A stretch of 64,000 nucleotides of DNA from contig JAVHNS010000011.1 in the NCBI GenBank assembly GCA_036872755.1, positions 1,674,001 to 1,738,000 of the forward strand, written 5' to 3'. The position numbers and the translations under genes are program-made. Positions within the stretch are counted from its first letter, which is position 1; each line of letters begins with the position of its first letter. Below are positions 32,394 to 43,909 of this stretch, in pieces. The DNA comes from Orbilia blumenaviensis (Eukaryota; Ascomycota; Orbiliomycetes; Orbiliales; Orbiliaceae). The notes under the pieces were generated by a model, which saw nothing but the letters and a program-made list of their open reading frames with translations, had not been told where the DNA came from and searched no databases.

Positions 32394-35300
32394 ATGTCCG
32401 AAACTCTGTCTCGAACGGTGGACGGAGTCTCATCGTCACTGGACTCTGCCACCGAAGAGAAGGTACATCAGCATGGAACATCCACCGTCGCTGCCCGCGA
32501 GGCCAAGCTCCCACCAGCCTCGAGGAATCCCATATCTAGATGGTATATCAAGCGTTTTGGGAGGCCCTTACATTTGAGAGTCAAGATAAGGAATCAATTG
32601 AGTGTATGTCGGCTTGCCTATTTCTCCTTATTAGTATTATCATTTTTTATATATATATATATTGTCATTTTTTTATTTTATTATTTTTAATGTTTTTTTT
32701 TTTTTTTTTTTTTTTTGTTCAACCTTGCCGTGGATATTGATATGAATGTGAGGGGCTAACACAACATACTCTGTCCTTGATAACCATTAGTTTCTGGTTG
32801 CGAGTAAGTCTGAGCTAGGTCAATTGTTACTGCTTTAGGTGGTATCTTAACCAATTTCCTCTCTCCGAATAGTTTTCACTTTGACTGCCGTCGGGGCCCT
32901 TGCGGGTATCTCCTGGCGCAACAATCTTGGGTTTATAAAAGACTCCGCTACCACCAGGTATGCTTCCTGCAGCCGCTTGAATCCCCACACTTCCAGGATA
33001 CCATATGCTAACACATCCATCTACTGTTCCTAGGCTTAGCATGATTGCCGACTTAAAACGTGCCCAAATGGTGCAGGCTATCGAAACACTCGAGGGCCTT
33101 GCGTCATCCATCGCTACTCGAAGCGCCCCCATATCTCTTTTAACCCGGTGGATGAATGGCACCATGACACCCACCTACTGGGGTTTTGCGGCTTCAGAGT
33201 AAGTTTGTGTTCTACCTGAAACCCCTCAAGGGCTTACCTTAATCATGCTAATTCAAAAAAATTTACGAATCAGTACCGCCTCGGCTCTATCCGCTCAACG
33301 GTTTTGTATGGGATACCACTTATATTCTTAGGAATTGGATTGGACGTTTGCTAAGTATTGTCTTAACTGTAGACGTGGCTGCGACACTTTATAATGCGAA
33401 TCTCACTCAAGCGTAGGATAAGCCCATAGGTCTTCGCGTAGCGGGCATATATTCTAATTTTGGTCGTATATATGTAGTCTCCTCAACATTACAGCAAACC
33501 CGCCTGGAAATCGGGATTTCAACGACGCCAAAAACAAGAAAGACGCGCTTGGCGTATATACGGACGAATCTGGCCAAGCACAATCTGCTAACTGGGATGG
33601 GCACGAGGGATTCCCCGACGAGCTGTAAGTCATCCTTGTGGCTATGGATATCCCAATGCCGTACGTTAAATTCATGCAATTACTTAACTAACGGAAATAT
33701 TATTAGATACCCTCGAGCTTCCATAATATCAAATACATCTGCTGAAAAATTAGAACTTTTCAACCAAGCATTTATCGAAAACCATCAGAGCCTTCTTCTG
33801 GGACCTGTTCAGGTCAACAGCTCTTATTATATGATATCTTTCACCGTTCCAGTACATAATTCAACACGTAATCTGATCGGCTTCTGGACGATCCTTCTCG
33901 ATGCTCAACTCCTGGTTGACATTGTGAATACCACTCAAGGAATGGGTGACACCGGACAGACTTTACTTGTAAGTTGTCATCCCCTCTCTAGTCCTGACAA
34001 GACCCAATTATGGGAGTTTATATGCTGAAATTTGGGATGGCTAGGTCGGCCCCAACACCATCACTAATATATATGAGCCTCGGGATCGAGAACTCACAGA
34101 TGATACAGAATTCCGCTATCTGCTCCCGCCTGTGCGGTCCCCCGAGCTTTACGGAACTGTAGACAAGATGGGAAATTTCCAGGCCGTCAAGAAAGCATAT
34201 TTCAGTGTTAACGACACCGAAGAAGCTGTTGCTGAACTCGACACTCGAAATACTCAAGGCCAGCGAGTCAGCGTTGGATATGGCATAATCGGCTCTGCGA
34301 ACAAATTTGCAGACTGGGCTTTAATAATCGAGATGCAAAACTCAGAGATATACGCGCCGATTTCAAAAATCCAGCAACTTTTAATCGCAACGGTTTTTGG
34401 CGTTGTAGGAGGAATCCTTCTCTTCATATATCCCCTGGCGCAGTGGGCTGTTTCTCCGATCACACGACTTCGATCTGCTACTGAGCGAACAACTCAGCCA
34501 CCCTCTTACGACGACGAGCGGGGCGGCCCTAACGATGACGACCCTGAAGATGGACGTCGCAATTCGAGCCAGCGAGGGTTTAGAATTCCACTTAAAATTC
34601 CGGAACGCTCATATTTCATACACGACGAGTTGACAGACCTAACCCATACTTATAATCTAATGACGGAGGAGTTAACCCGGCATTACGACGAATTAGAAGA
34701 TCGAGTATTTCAAAGGACCCGCGAAATCGAGGCTCAAAGGAAGGTTGCTGAGGAGGCCAACGAATCCAAAACCATTTTTATTGCAAACATAAGCCACGAA
34801 CTCAGGACACCTCTTAATGGAATTCTCGGAATGTGTTCAGTTCTTATGGGCGAAAAGGACCCAAGTCAGGTCCAGCACAGCCTCCGGATTATAGAAAAGT
34901 CGGGTGAACTGCTTCTAGCTTTATTGACAGACCTTTTAACATTTAGCAAAAACCAATACGGTAATCACGTGATCCTCGAGGAACGAAACTTCCGACTTAG
35001 CGATGTCACGAGCCAGCTCAATGCTATATTCAAAAAGCAAGCGACAGAAAAGCATATTGATCTTACAGTTGCGGTCACGCCAATTCATTTCCTGGAATCA
35101 GCAGTGTTTTTTGGTGACAGCAACCGATTAATGCAGATTCTTATTAATCTCATTGGCAACAGCCTCAAATTCACAGAGAATGGCTCTGTGAATGTCAGAG
35201 TCGTTGTGAAAGAAAACCACGGAAAGGACGACAGCCTAGGCCGAGCAAATTCCGAAAGCTCAAGGCACTCAAAGATGTTTTTCAGTCGGGGTAGTTTAAG

Positions 35301-36549
35301 AGGTGGCTCAGCAGCCCAAAAGCCACCATCACGACATGCATCGCTCAATGGAACGCAGGGCAAGAGTGACGGCCTCGCAGAGAAGCTCTCTAACGTCCTT
35401 ACTAGGACTGCTACAGGTGCCGCATTCGATGGAAACACCTCACGTGAAGAAATGTCTACCGAAAAGGAGGCTATACTTCCTGGAATTGACAGCGCTTATA
35501 TTGGGGAGTTCTGGGTTGAGGATACGGGACCGGGTATACCAGCCGACCTCCATGAAAAGGTATTTGAACCTTTTACTCAGGGAGACAGGAGCCTGAGTCG
35601 GAAACATGGGGGGACGGGGCTAGGTTTGAGTATCTGCCGTCAGCTAGCTTCCCTCTTAAAGGGGACTGTTGTTCTCAAACAATCGGATAGCAACGGGAGT
35701 CAGTTCTGCCTCACTATCCCTTTGAAACTTGCTCGTGAAGGGGCATCGGCTAGAGATAGCATTGCTTCCAGCCTCGATGGTAGCATGCAAGAAAACACAG
35801 TCGCCGCAGTCCTCGGTGGAACAAACGCTCTTGTTCTAGAAAAAGACCTTGGTCTTGTCTTACCAACGCCCGGAGCGTGGAACCTAGCCCCAAAATCTCG
35901 GGACAACATCCCTGTCACAGAAACTGGTCATGGGGAGGATCTAGGCCCCGTTGTCAACTCTGAGCATGTGACCGTACCAATTACGAAAAACGCTGGCAAA
36001 CTTCTCGATCTCCCGACAAATCCTCTCACCCAGATGGAAAGGATAAGAGTTCTCGTAGCGGAAGACAATCCTGTTAACCAGGAGGTTGTATCGCGGATGC
36101 TGCGCTTGGAGTCGGTATATGATATCGTCATTGCTAAAGATGGACAGGAGGCAGTAAACCGTGTCAAGGAAGCACTGGCCGAAGGAAAACATTTCCACAT
36201 CATTCTTATGGATGTTCAGATGCCGACCCTAGACGGTATCCAAGCTACGAGCGCCATCAGGTCGCTTGGCTATCGGGCACCCATAGTAGCCTTGAGTGCA
36301 TACAGTACTGAGAACAATATCAAGGAATGTTATGATTCCGGAATGGATTACTTCATCAGCAAACCGGTAAAGAAAAGCCAACTACGAACGGTCTTGAAGC
36401 GGTACTGTTCAACGATTCCCGAAGAAAACACGCCGTCCTCTGAAGTAGAGTCACCCCTGTCCACCTCGCCAGTTCAAACACCTTCAATTGAGGCAACACT
36501 CCTGGCCCAATCCCCTGGCATCTCGGAATCAGCATCTCCATCATCGTAA
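32394..36549 (+). CDS. SLN1: Sln1/TcsB-type hybrid histidine kinase (group VI)
   Basis: Nine exons: 32394-32603, 32791-32803 (13 nt), 32873-32957, 33034-33198, 33274-33305, 33373-33412, 33478-33624, 33707-33968, 34045-36549; 1152 residues. A first membrane helix lies about residues 71-90 and a second about 430-450 (LLIATVFGVVGGILLFIYP), bounding an extracellular sensor region. A HAMP-like linker and coiled coil (LEDRVFQRTREIEAQRKV) lead to the H-box SHELRTPLNG, phospho-acceptor His569. The ATPase domain has an N-box (QILINLIGNSLKFT), a Ser-rich insertion of about 95 residues, then DTGPGIP, FEPF and GGTGLGLSIC. The C-terminal receiver (VLVAEDNPVNQ; LMDVQMPTLDG, phospho-acceptor Asp1041; KPV Lys) is complete. 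In fungi this kinase feeds an Ypd1-Ssk1 relay to the HOG MAP-kinase pathway during osmotic stress. All catalytic residues I can check are present. Confidence 0.95.
32641..32716 (+). repeat. AT-repeat and poly-T run inside kinase intron 1
   Basis: The first intron (32604-32790) contains TATATATATATATATT followed by T-rich DNA and a run of more than 20 T. It is the longest intron of this gene, and the tract is a likely site of length polymorphism or sequencing error. Confidence 0.8.
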
Positions 36550-38005
36550 CAATTCTCGCTCCTCCCAAATCAAATGTTCTGGCCCTCATCGATCCACCGT
36601 CGTCATTATGGTCAAAAGTTCTATGTATTCATCATGTCAATATTTTGGAGGCGTCTGAATGTCTTTTTTTTGAAGTTTTATTTCCTTACATACGCACTAA
36701 CGATACCAAAGTAGCCCCCATCAGGAGCAGCAGTAGCATGTCTCTTCTTCTTCTTTTTTTCAAGTTGTAAACATACACCCGCGTTTGAGGACTTCACTAC
36801 TATTTTTTACAAACATTCCTATAGCGCCCCCTAGCGCATACTCCAATTATTGCTTTATATTTATATTTTCTTAATTCGAAATGACGTTTGGGTTCTATCA
36901 GACTACCAAAATCAATATTCCTGGGTTTCGTGGAGTTTTTCTTCCTTTTCTTTATCTACTGTGTGTTTTTTTCCCCAAAATTCATTCTGTGTTTACTTCT
37001 TACCACCACCGCCACATTCTCCCTGTTAGGTTTGCGATTTCAGTTTGATCAGCTAGCTTTCTTGGTTTCCGGAGTGTCTTGAATTTTAATTTTGCTGCTT
37101 GCTGATAATATAGAAGACGGAGCTGGAAAGTTGGGCTCAGCTATTCCTTTTGTTAGATGACATCCCACGGCGTTTCCTTCGTTTGTAAATAAGTACTGTC
37201 AAGTCATGTACGAATAATACAATAAAGCTATTCAAATACTTCTTATAAGTATCAATGACACAATTGATAACGGTTCCAACATCGATCTACAGATGGGTTT
37301 TAACAGACCAATGTTATGCAAATATATTGGCGGCCGGGTACCGTAGGGAATTCGCGCATTTTCCATGTTCCTCTTGACCAAGAAAACCCACCCTTCCCCC
37401 CCTCTACGTTGTATACATGGGTAAGGTTTCGTTATGCATTTATAATATGGACTTAGCATAGTAGATCATGAACAGGGGCCCCGCGCGATTATTGCCTGTG
37501 TAACATCAAAAAAACTACACCTAAATGTCTTGGCAACACTATTTCTAGGTATTATAAACCCTTCCTACCCTTTGCCTGACTGAAAATCTTTTTCACTGAG
37601 AAAAAAAAAGTTGCTCATGTGTATCGACTCATTAGTTTCAAATACCTTACTGCTATTAGGTAGTTCCAATGTAGATATCTGAATCTATTTGCTTATCAGG
37701 TTATACCTTCTCATAGATCTAATTACAAATTGACGAAACTGTATTGTGATGGCCGTAGAGGCGAAGTGAACCCATTTTCAAGGTTTTTATGACATATCAT
37801 TAACCAAAAAAATTAACAAGGGGGAAGCAATTAGGAAAGGAAGGTAAAGGTCGAATTAAAATAATCATAAAGAACTTGTGTAGATCATAACCGTGGGAAC
37901 TCTTTAATCTGTGGGGGAAAAAGAAGAAGGAGAAAAAGAAAATGCAATTTTTAGAACAGGAAAGAATAGTAGTTTGCTGATGTCATGATCTCAATTATAT
38001 CGTAA
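36550..38005. other. Convergent 3' intergenic region
   Basis: About 1.46 kb between the kinase stop and the stop of the minus-strand repeat protein. It is AT-rich with several T-runs (36661-36690, 36741-36765) and an A/G-rich run near 37915-37945. Small frames here have no recognisable content; 3' UTRs are expected at both ends. Confidence 0.5.
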
Positions 38006-39322
38006 TTAATAGTAGCCCGGGGTGGTGGTTTGTGGGCAATTTTCCTTGGTTACAGTGTATGTTACAGCTGGCTGTGTTACGTAGACCGTCTTGACAGACT
38101 CTGAATACACGGTCTTAGTAGTTGGGACTGGGCAAGCAGAGACGAGAACAAGCTTTGTTTCGTACTGTGGTGGTGGGTTGGTTGGCGGAGTGTAGACTGG
38201 AGGGGTGTATACAGGTGGATTATTTGTTGGAGGGGTGTAAACCGGAGGGGTATATACAGGGGGTTGGGTGTGATGGGAAGTAATGTATTTGGTAGTGGTG
38301 GTAGTATAGGTGGTGATTGTGGAAGTTGTATAAGTTGAAGTAGTTCCGCCGATGGTCGTAGTGAGAGTACAAGGGACATATTGTGTTTTAGTTTCAGTCT
38401 CGTATATAGTAGTGGCGGTATAGGGAGGCTGCGTCTTTGTGCTAGTTGGGGGAACGTAGACGTCGCTGGATGTGGGGGGGACGTAGACGTCACTGGATGT
38501 GGGGGGGACGTAGACGTCACTGGATGTAGGGGGAACGTAGACGTCGCTGGATGTGGGAGGAACGTAGACGTCACTGGATGTGGGAGGAACGTAGACGTCG
38601 CTGGATGTCGGTGGATGGTAGATGTTACTCGAGGTTGTGGTGTTTACTGGTGGAACGTAATAGGAAGTTGGGGGATTATATATATATGTTGGTGTGGTTT
38701 CTGGTGGGTTACGGTAGCTTGACGTGGGAGGTTCATAAACGAGCGTGGTGGTGGTGGTACCACTCGTGGTCTCTGGTGGATTATAGTAGCTCGATGGGGG
38801 GGCATACACGTCGCTTGAGGTAGTTGGCTCTGGTCCATAGGTTGTAGGGGCCCCGTATACTGGGGTACTCGTGCTAGATGTTGTGTCCGAAGGATGGTTA
38901 TAGTCACTTGACGGGGGAACATAGACATCATCTGAGGTCGTCGTGGTTGGTTCGGGCCCATATGTGGTAGGGGGTTCGTAAATGGGCGTGCTAGTGCTCG
39001 AGCTCGAGCTGGATGGGGGTTCATAGACATCGCTGGTGGTAGTTGGCTCGGGGCCATAGGTGGTAGGGGGCTCATAGTTCACCTCGGTCGTGGAGGTGGT
39101 GGGCTCTGGTGGGGTATAGTATGGCGGCTCTGTGGAAGTGGGAGCTTCCGTAGAGCTTGTATCTCCACCATACGGCGGAACATAACCATAGTCAACTGTC
39201 GTGGAGACCACTTCAGAGGAGCTGCTTGGAGCCTCGTAGTACGCGGGTGCAGCCACTGTCACCTGTAGGTGGGCTAGAAGGGCCACGGTGAGGGCAGACC
39301 ACTTCAGAGTCGATACCAACAT
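38006..39322 (-). CDS. Secreted Pro/Ser/Thr/Tyr-rich repeat protein (mucin-like wall protein)
   Basis: An intronless 438-codon gene. A signal peptide (MLVSTLKWSALTVALLAHLQ, cleavage near VAA/PAYYEAP) starts the protein. The body is nearly all Pro, Ser, Thr, Tyr and Val, in repeats such as YEPPTTYGPEPTTTSDVY, six perfect SSDVYVPPT units (38444-38605), and later VYTPPVYTPPTN units. The C-terminus has a conserved-looking part with cysteines (ALTTT-like YVPCTLTTTIGGTTSTYTT; LVLVSACPVPTTK; VTYTVTKENCPQTT). I see no GPI-type hydrophobic tail. Secreted, O-glycosylated wall or adhesin-like proteins have this composition; the exact function is unknown. The tandem units are internally near-identical, suggesting recent expansion and possible length variation between strains. 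Confidence 0.85.
   Translation of the reverse strand: MLVSTLKWSALTVALLAHLQVTVAAPAYYEAPSSSSEVVSTTVDYGYVPPYGGDTSSTEAPTSTEPPYYTPPEPTTSTTEVNYEPPTTYGPEPTTTSDVYEPPSSSSSSTSTPIYEPPTTYGPEPTTTTSDDVYVPPSSDYNHPSDTTSSTSTPVYGAPTTYGPEPTTSSDVYAPPSSYYNPPETTSGTTTTTLVYEPPTSSYRNPPETTPTYIYNPPTSYYVPPVNTTTSSNIYHPPTSSDVYVPPTSSDVYVPPTSSDVYVPPTSSDVYVPPTSSDVYVPPTSSDVYVPPTSTKTQPPYTATTIYETETKTQYVPCTLTTTIGGTTSTYTTSTITTYTTTTTKYITSHHTQPPVYTPPVYTPPTNNPPVYTPPVYTPPTNPPPQYETKLVLVSACPVPTTKTVYSESVKTVYVTQPAVTYTVTKENCPQTTTPGYY
38444..38605 (-). repeat. Six 27-bp tandem repeats within the secreted protein gene
   Basis: Six consecutive in-frame copies of a 27-bp unit each encode SSDVYVPPT. Copies differ by only a few synonymous bases (CGCTGGA/CACTGGA; GGGGGG/GGAGGA on the plus strand), so protein sequence is perfectly kept. 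Confidence 0.95.
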
Positions 39323-40610
39323 GGTGGTGACGGTGATAATTATATGCTAGGTAGTACTTCTGTATGTATAGATAGGTACCTGGGTAGGTATACAAATACT
39401 CAAGTAGTATATAGATGAATGGATGGATAAATAACGCTGGTATTAACGAAAGTTGCAATAGCGAGCGAGAGGACTCTTGAAACGGTAATAAACGATAGAT
39501 ACCCAGCCTAAGATACCCTACAGTTGATATCGAACGACCGAATACTGTGGTGTATAGACAGTCATTTCGGATCATGGCTCGCGGGGACCACATATTTATA
39601 CGCTTGCACGAGCTCTGGATCTCGATCACTTTACTTTAATGATGCTTCCAGCAGATGCCCAGAGATTGTGCAATATACACCTATAACCATGCCATGCTAC
39701 CTCGCCTATGTCATTGATATCGTATCGATGGATCGGAACGGAGTTTACCAGCCTTGTTTTGCAGCTTGTATTTGTGCCCGTCGACTAGGTGGAGAGCTAT
39801 TGCAACGTCGGTCCCGTCGGATGGATCAAAGGAGGACTAGGATTGGTCCGATCCTGGGAAGTATTCACGTTGAGGCCATGTCGGTGAGGTGGAAGACATC
39901 ATACGTTTTCCGGGATGTCTTTCGTGAATGTTGCATCTGCTCCAGAATTTTGTCTTCTGCTTCTATATTTATACCCCCCCCCTGGAGCAAAATATAAACG
40001 AGGTATAGGAGCGCAAAACCCAGGTCAGCCCTATTGGTACTTGGGTCAAGAATCGAATGATATTTCTGCTGTCCTTCTTAGTTGTTCGCTTGATCGGGAA
40101 ACATTTGCCATACCCGCAGGCCAGGGTTACATTGGTATGCAGGCGTCCGTTTTGAGGATAGGTACTTGGCACAGGACTTCAGTTTTCTTGTTGAACTAAG
40201 TACCTAACCATTAGTTTAACACTCCTTCCCACTCGAGTTATTGCTAATGCCTAGGTTCCCTTGGATCAATACTATATTACAATTGTGGGGGTAATGGAGT
40301 GGCTTGGTCGCTGGGGTGGCATCAAGAGCTCACGCTTGCGTATAAAATCTGGATTCAAGGCCAAAAACGAAATTAGAAATCCGCGCGAAGGAACGGGGAA
40401 GGAAGCATTAGAAAATAACAAGTAGTAGAATTAAATAAAATCAACAATAAGAAAAATGAAAAGTGGAAGGGGGTGGGCGAAGGGGGAAGACAAAGTGAAC
40501 TTATAAAATATATATAAACTAGTCATTTTATAACAAGGAAAAAGAGAAACAGACAACCGGTCAGGTTGAGGGCGAATTCATGTGCCGTCTTCTTCCTGTT
40601 CCTTTTTGTG

Positions 40611-40643
<33 letters not shown>

Positions 40644-40827
40644 TTTTTTTTCCTGTCCTCTCGCTTTCCTAATGTTTTCGTTCAGACGCCAGTACTTGAT
40701 AGGGGCTTAATAATTTAGTAAACTCCGGAACGCTAGCTATTTGGTGTTGTTGCTGCACACGAGAATATCACTGCTAAATCCAGTCAAGCGAAAAGTCGAA
40801 ATCCGGATCGAGCGGCAAGTCGTATGT
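39323..40827. other. Intergenic: promoter of secreted protein gene, 3' flank of NUP2
   Basis: About 1.5 kb. Close to the secreted-protein start are TAGGTACCTGGGTAGGTA motifs (39370-39395). Near the other end are an A/G-rich block (40420-40560) and a TG run followed by about 27 T (40606-40651). Two overlapping open frames near 39213-39997 on opposite strands have no conserved features and are not called. Confidence 0.5.
40606..40651. repeat. TG run followed by poly-T
   Basis: TTTGTGTTTGTGTGTGTGTG passes into a long uninterrupted T-run, about 175 bp beyond the NUP2 stop codon. It reads as poly-A in the gene's direction. Confidence 0.9.
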
Positions 40828-43800
40828 TCACTTGTTTTCCTCAAAGGTTTTTCGGAGCTTTTGTGCAAGTTCAACTGTCCCAACTTTCATGACCCAAACT
40901 CGCGATTTGCCCTCGGGAAGAAATTCAATGATCTTCACTACCTTCCCTTTTGCCTCGGAATCGCTCACTTTAGTATAGTCAAGCTCCTTCCGGAGCCCAA
41001 CGTTCATGAGAACCTTCCCAGTCTCAACCTTTACCACGACCCTCGACCTTCCACTCAACCTGTTTTTTAGTACACGTAATCTCCCAATACCAATCTTAAC
41101 ATATGACCCATTGTTAAGATTGTAGATTGATGATCGGGTTTCGAATACTTCATCTTCATCTTCTTCTCCAGGTCCCTTTCCCGACAAATCTTTCGTATTA
41201 CCCCCTTGCTGTCCAGCCTCGTCGGATGGGTCATTTTCATCTTCACCACCCTCTTTAATAGGCGCCTCGCCTGGAGTACTGATTTCAGATGGTGCAGGCG
41301 ATGGTCCTCCGAACGCTGCGACTGGTGGAGCCAGCCCCCCACCGGAAGGCCCACCGAATAGTACTGAGGGTACTGTAGGTTTTGATTGAGGATTCGAGAA
41401 TATACTCTTGCTATTGGCTGTGGGAGCGAAGTTAAAGGTAGGAATATTATTAGTCGTGCCAAACAGACTTCCTGAGGTAGGATTTTGGGTTTGTGAGCCA
41501 AACAAACTTTGCGCTGGGGCAGAACCAGAGTTCGTGCTCCCATTGCTATCCGTCGTGACTCCAAACTTTATACCTTTATCCGGTGTCCAGGTTTGCCTGT
41601 CATTTGCACCGGTGGTACTTCCGAATAGTCCTATAGCCCCTGTTTTGTGGCCGATAGCCTGCCCGAAGTTAGGAGTCGGGGCGGAAGTTACACGGCCAAA
41701 TAGGGAATTAGAACTTGATGGCTGAGCCCCAAATATAGAGGTTGGCTCTGATTTTGGAGCGGCTGACAGCTCTGGAATATTCTCCTCCGGTTCGTTTTCT
41801 TCGTCAGCTTCATTCTCATCAACTTCGCCTTCGCCTTCATCATGATCGTCGTCATCGTCATCGTCGTCATCTTCTGCGCCAGGAAGAAACAGCGGGTTAT
41901 CTTGGGTAAAGGGGTTCGACCAACCCCCCGCGTCGGAATCTTTCAACCCCGCTGTACCAGATGCTAAAACGCTGCCAGGCGATGACGCATTGGATGCGAC
42001 AGCAGAATTCGGCTTGCTGGTCCATAATGAATTGGATGGGAAAAGCTTTGGCCCGGCATTATCGGAATCCTTTGGGGGCGTTGGATCAAATATATTAACA
42101 GGTGCTTTGTTTTGAATCCCAAATTGGAAGAGAGGTGCCGCTTTGGTATCATTGCTAGAAACAGACGTAGCAGTAGTGCCGAAAAGACCTGTAGATTTCG
42201 CTGTTGCCCCGGAAAATATCGACTCAGCAGGCGAGCTTGAGATATTTGCATTAATGGGGGGTTGGCTGAAAAGACCCGATGGTTTTGGTTGGAAGACAGA
42301 ACCGGAGAAAGGACGTGCGTCGGCTGTTGAGCTTGTTTCTTTTTGAATGGGATTTGTAGGCCGGCTGTCCGACTGGCCAAGGGCAGATTCAAACATTTTC
42401 GACGCTTTTGATGGGGTAGCTAAAACACATTTGCTCAAGCCAGTTAACAAAAATGTTCGCTCAAGCACAGGAAAGGTGATGTTCACTTCTTACCGAGGGC
42501 TCCATCGGGATTTTGGATGTAAGTATCATTAGAGGTGTCTGCCTTTCCATGAACCTGATCTTGTTGAGATAGCTTCGCCGAATCGAACCTAGTTAATCTC
42601 TCATTGTAAAATCCTATGAAGCTCGTGAGGTCAGTGAACGGGTCCTTTTGCAGTGCTTCCTGGACCCGTTCTTGAAATTCGCTGTTGAGACTTTTGACTT
42701 GGTAAAGCCAGTTGAAAGCTGGCATATCAAGCTTTGTAACACCAACACCAGGAGGCGGGGTAAGAGATTCAGGGTCATGCAGCGAGCGCTTGCCAGCCTT
42801 CACGTTCCCCAAAGCATCTTTTATACCGGAAGGCTCGGTCGTCGTTCCCCCAATCGTTTTAAACGGATCCGACGTAGAAATGGGTCGGGCAGCCTCTGCT
42901 TGGGAAACTGAGAATGGAGATTTAGAGTTTGCTTGCGATCCATTCGGCGCAAACAGGCCGTTTCCTTGACCAAATGACGTCTTTTCGTTAGTCTCCTTTT
43001 CTTTCGGTATAAAATCCGAGATTTGAGGATGCGATTGTGCACCAAATGTCGATGTTGAAGTGGGCACAGTATTGTTGTCACCGAAGAGGTTAAACAGTGA
43101 GGGCTTCACAGGTGTAACAGCAGGAGTAGCCGCCGAGGGGGGTTGGGCACCCCCCGGTAGGTCTTGGGGGTTCTGTGTAGCGAATCCAAATAATCCCTCT
43201 CGGGGTCCTGCCGCTGTTCCGTTAGAACCTGAGGCTGAGGTAGAGAATATACTTGGACCAGGTTTGAGAGCCTGGGAAGCCGGCGCTCCAAAGACAAAGG
43301 CTGATGGCTTGGGGGTAGTGGCTGCTGGTTGGGGAGTAGGTGAGCCGAAGACGGTAGACAGTGTCTGGGATACCGATCCCTTGACTTGGGCTGCTTCCGA
43401 TGCTGCAGACTGGGGCTCTGAAGGTGTTTCTGGCGCTCCAAAAAGGTTAGAGAAGAGGGGTTTCTGCGATTGATTAGAAGAGACGAAGGGGTTCCCAGTA
43501 GGCGTCGAAGACAACGGGGCTGCTTGGCCAAATATATTTTTAGAAGGGGTACTGATGTTGGTGGTCTGCTGGCCGAACAGTGATGAGGTTGAGGTCGAGC
43601 TGGATGCCGGTTGACCGAAATTGAATAAACCAGACGGGGCTGGACTGGGGTTCGGTGCTGTTGCGGCTGCGGTGACACCGCCGACCCGCGATTTGGGCTT
43701 CAGTATTCTAGGATGATGGGATGGTTAGGGAAGGAGAAGCAGTGTTTAAAACGACAAGAGAGAGGGAGGCAGTAGACATACTTCCTCTTAGCCAATACTG

Positions 43801-43909
43801 CCTGGCTAGCAACCTCCGCTGGTTCTTCGGAGCGGTCTCTACCTCCGTCATCCTCATCTCTCTCCCAAGTATCCTTCGTGATTTGCTCTGTCGCGCCACG
43901 CTTGGCCAT
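40828..43909 (-). CDS. NUP2: Nucleoporin Nup2 (Nup50-type, FG repeats, Ran-binding domain)
   Basis: Minus-strand exons 43909-43782, 43707-42494 and 42419-40828 give 977 residues. The start MAKRGATEQITKDTWERDED is the conserved N-terminal peptide of Nup50/Nup2, which binds importin-alpha. The middle carries many FG-type motifs (SGLFNFGQ, SLFGQQT, IFGQAA, FVFGAP, LFGSQT, FGGPSG) separated by Ser/Pro/Thr linkers. An acidic block (DDDDDDDDHDEGEGEVDENEA) lies in exon 3. From about residue 867 a Ran-binding domain is clear: EVFETRSSIYNL, IGRLRVLKN, RVVVKVETGKVLMN, FLPEGKSRVWVMKV, ending LRKTFEENK. Such proteins are mobile nuclear-basket nucleoporins that help recycle importin-alpha; in Aspergillus Nup2 also works at mitotic chromatin. 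Length is in the expected range for filamentous fungi. Confidence 0.94.
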
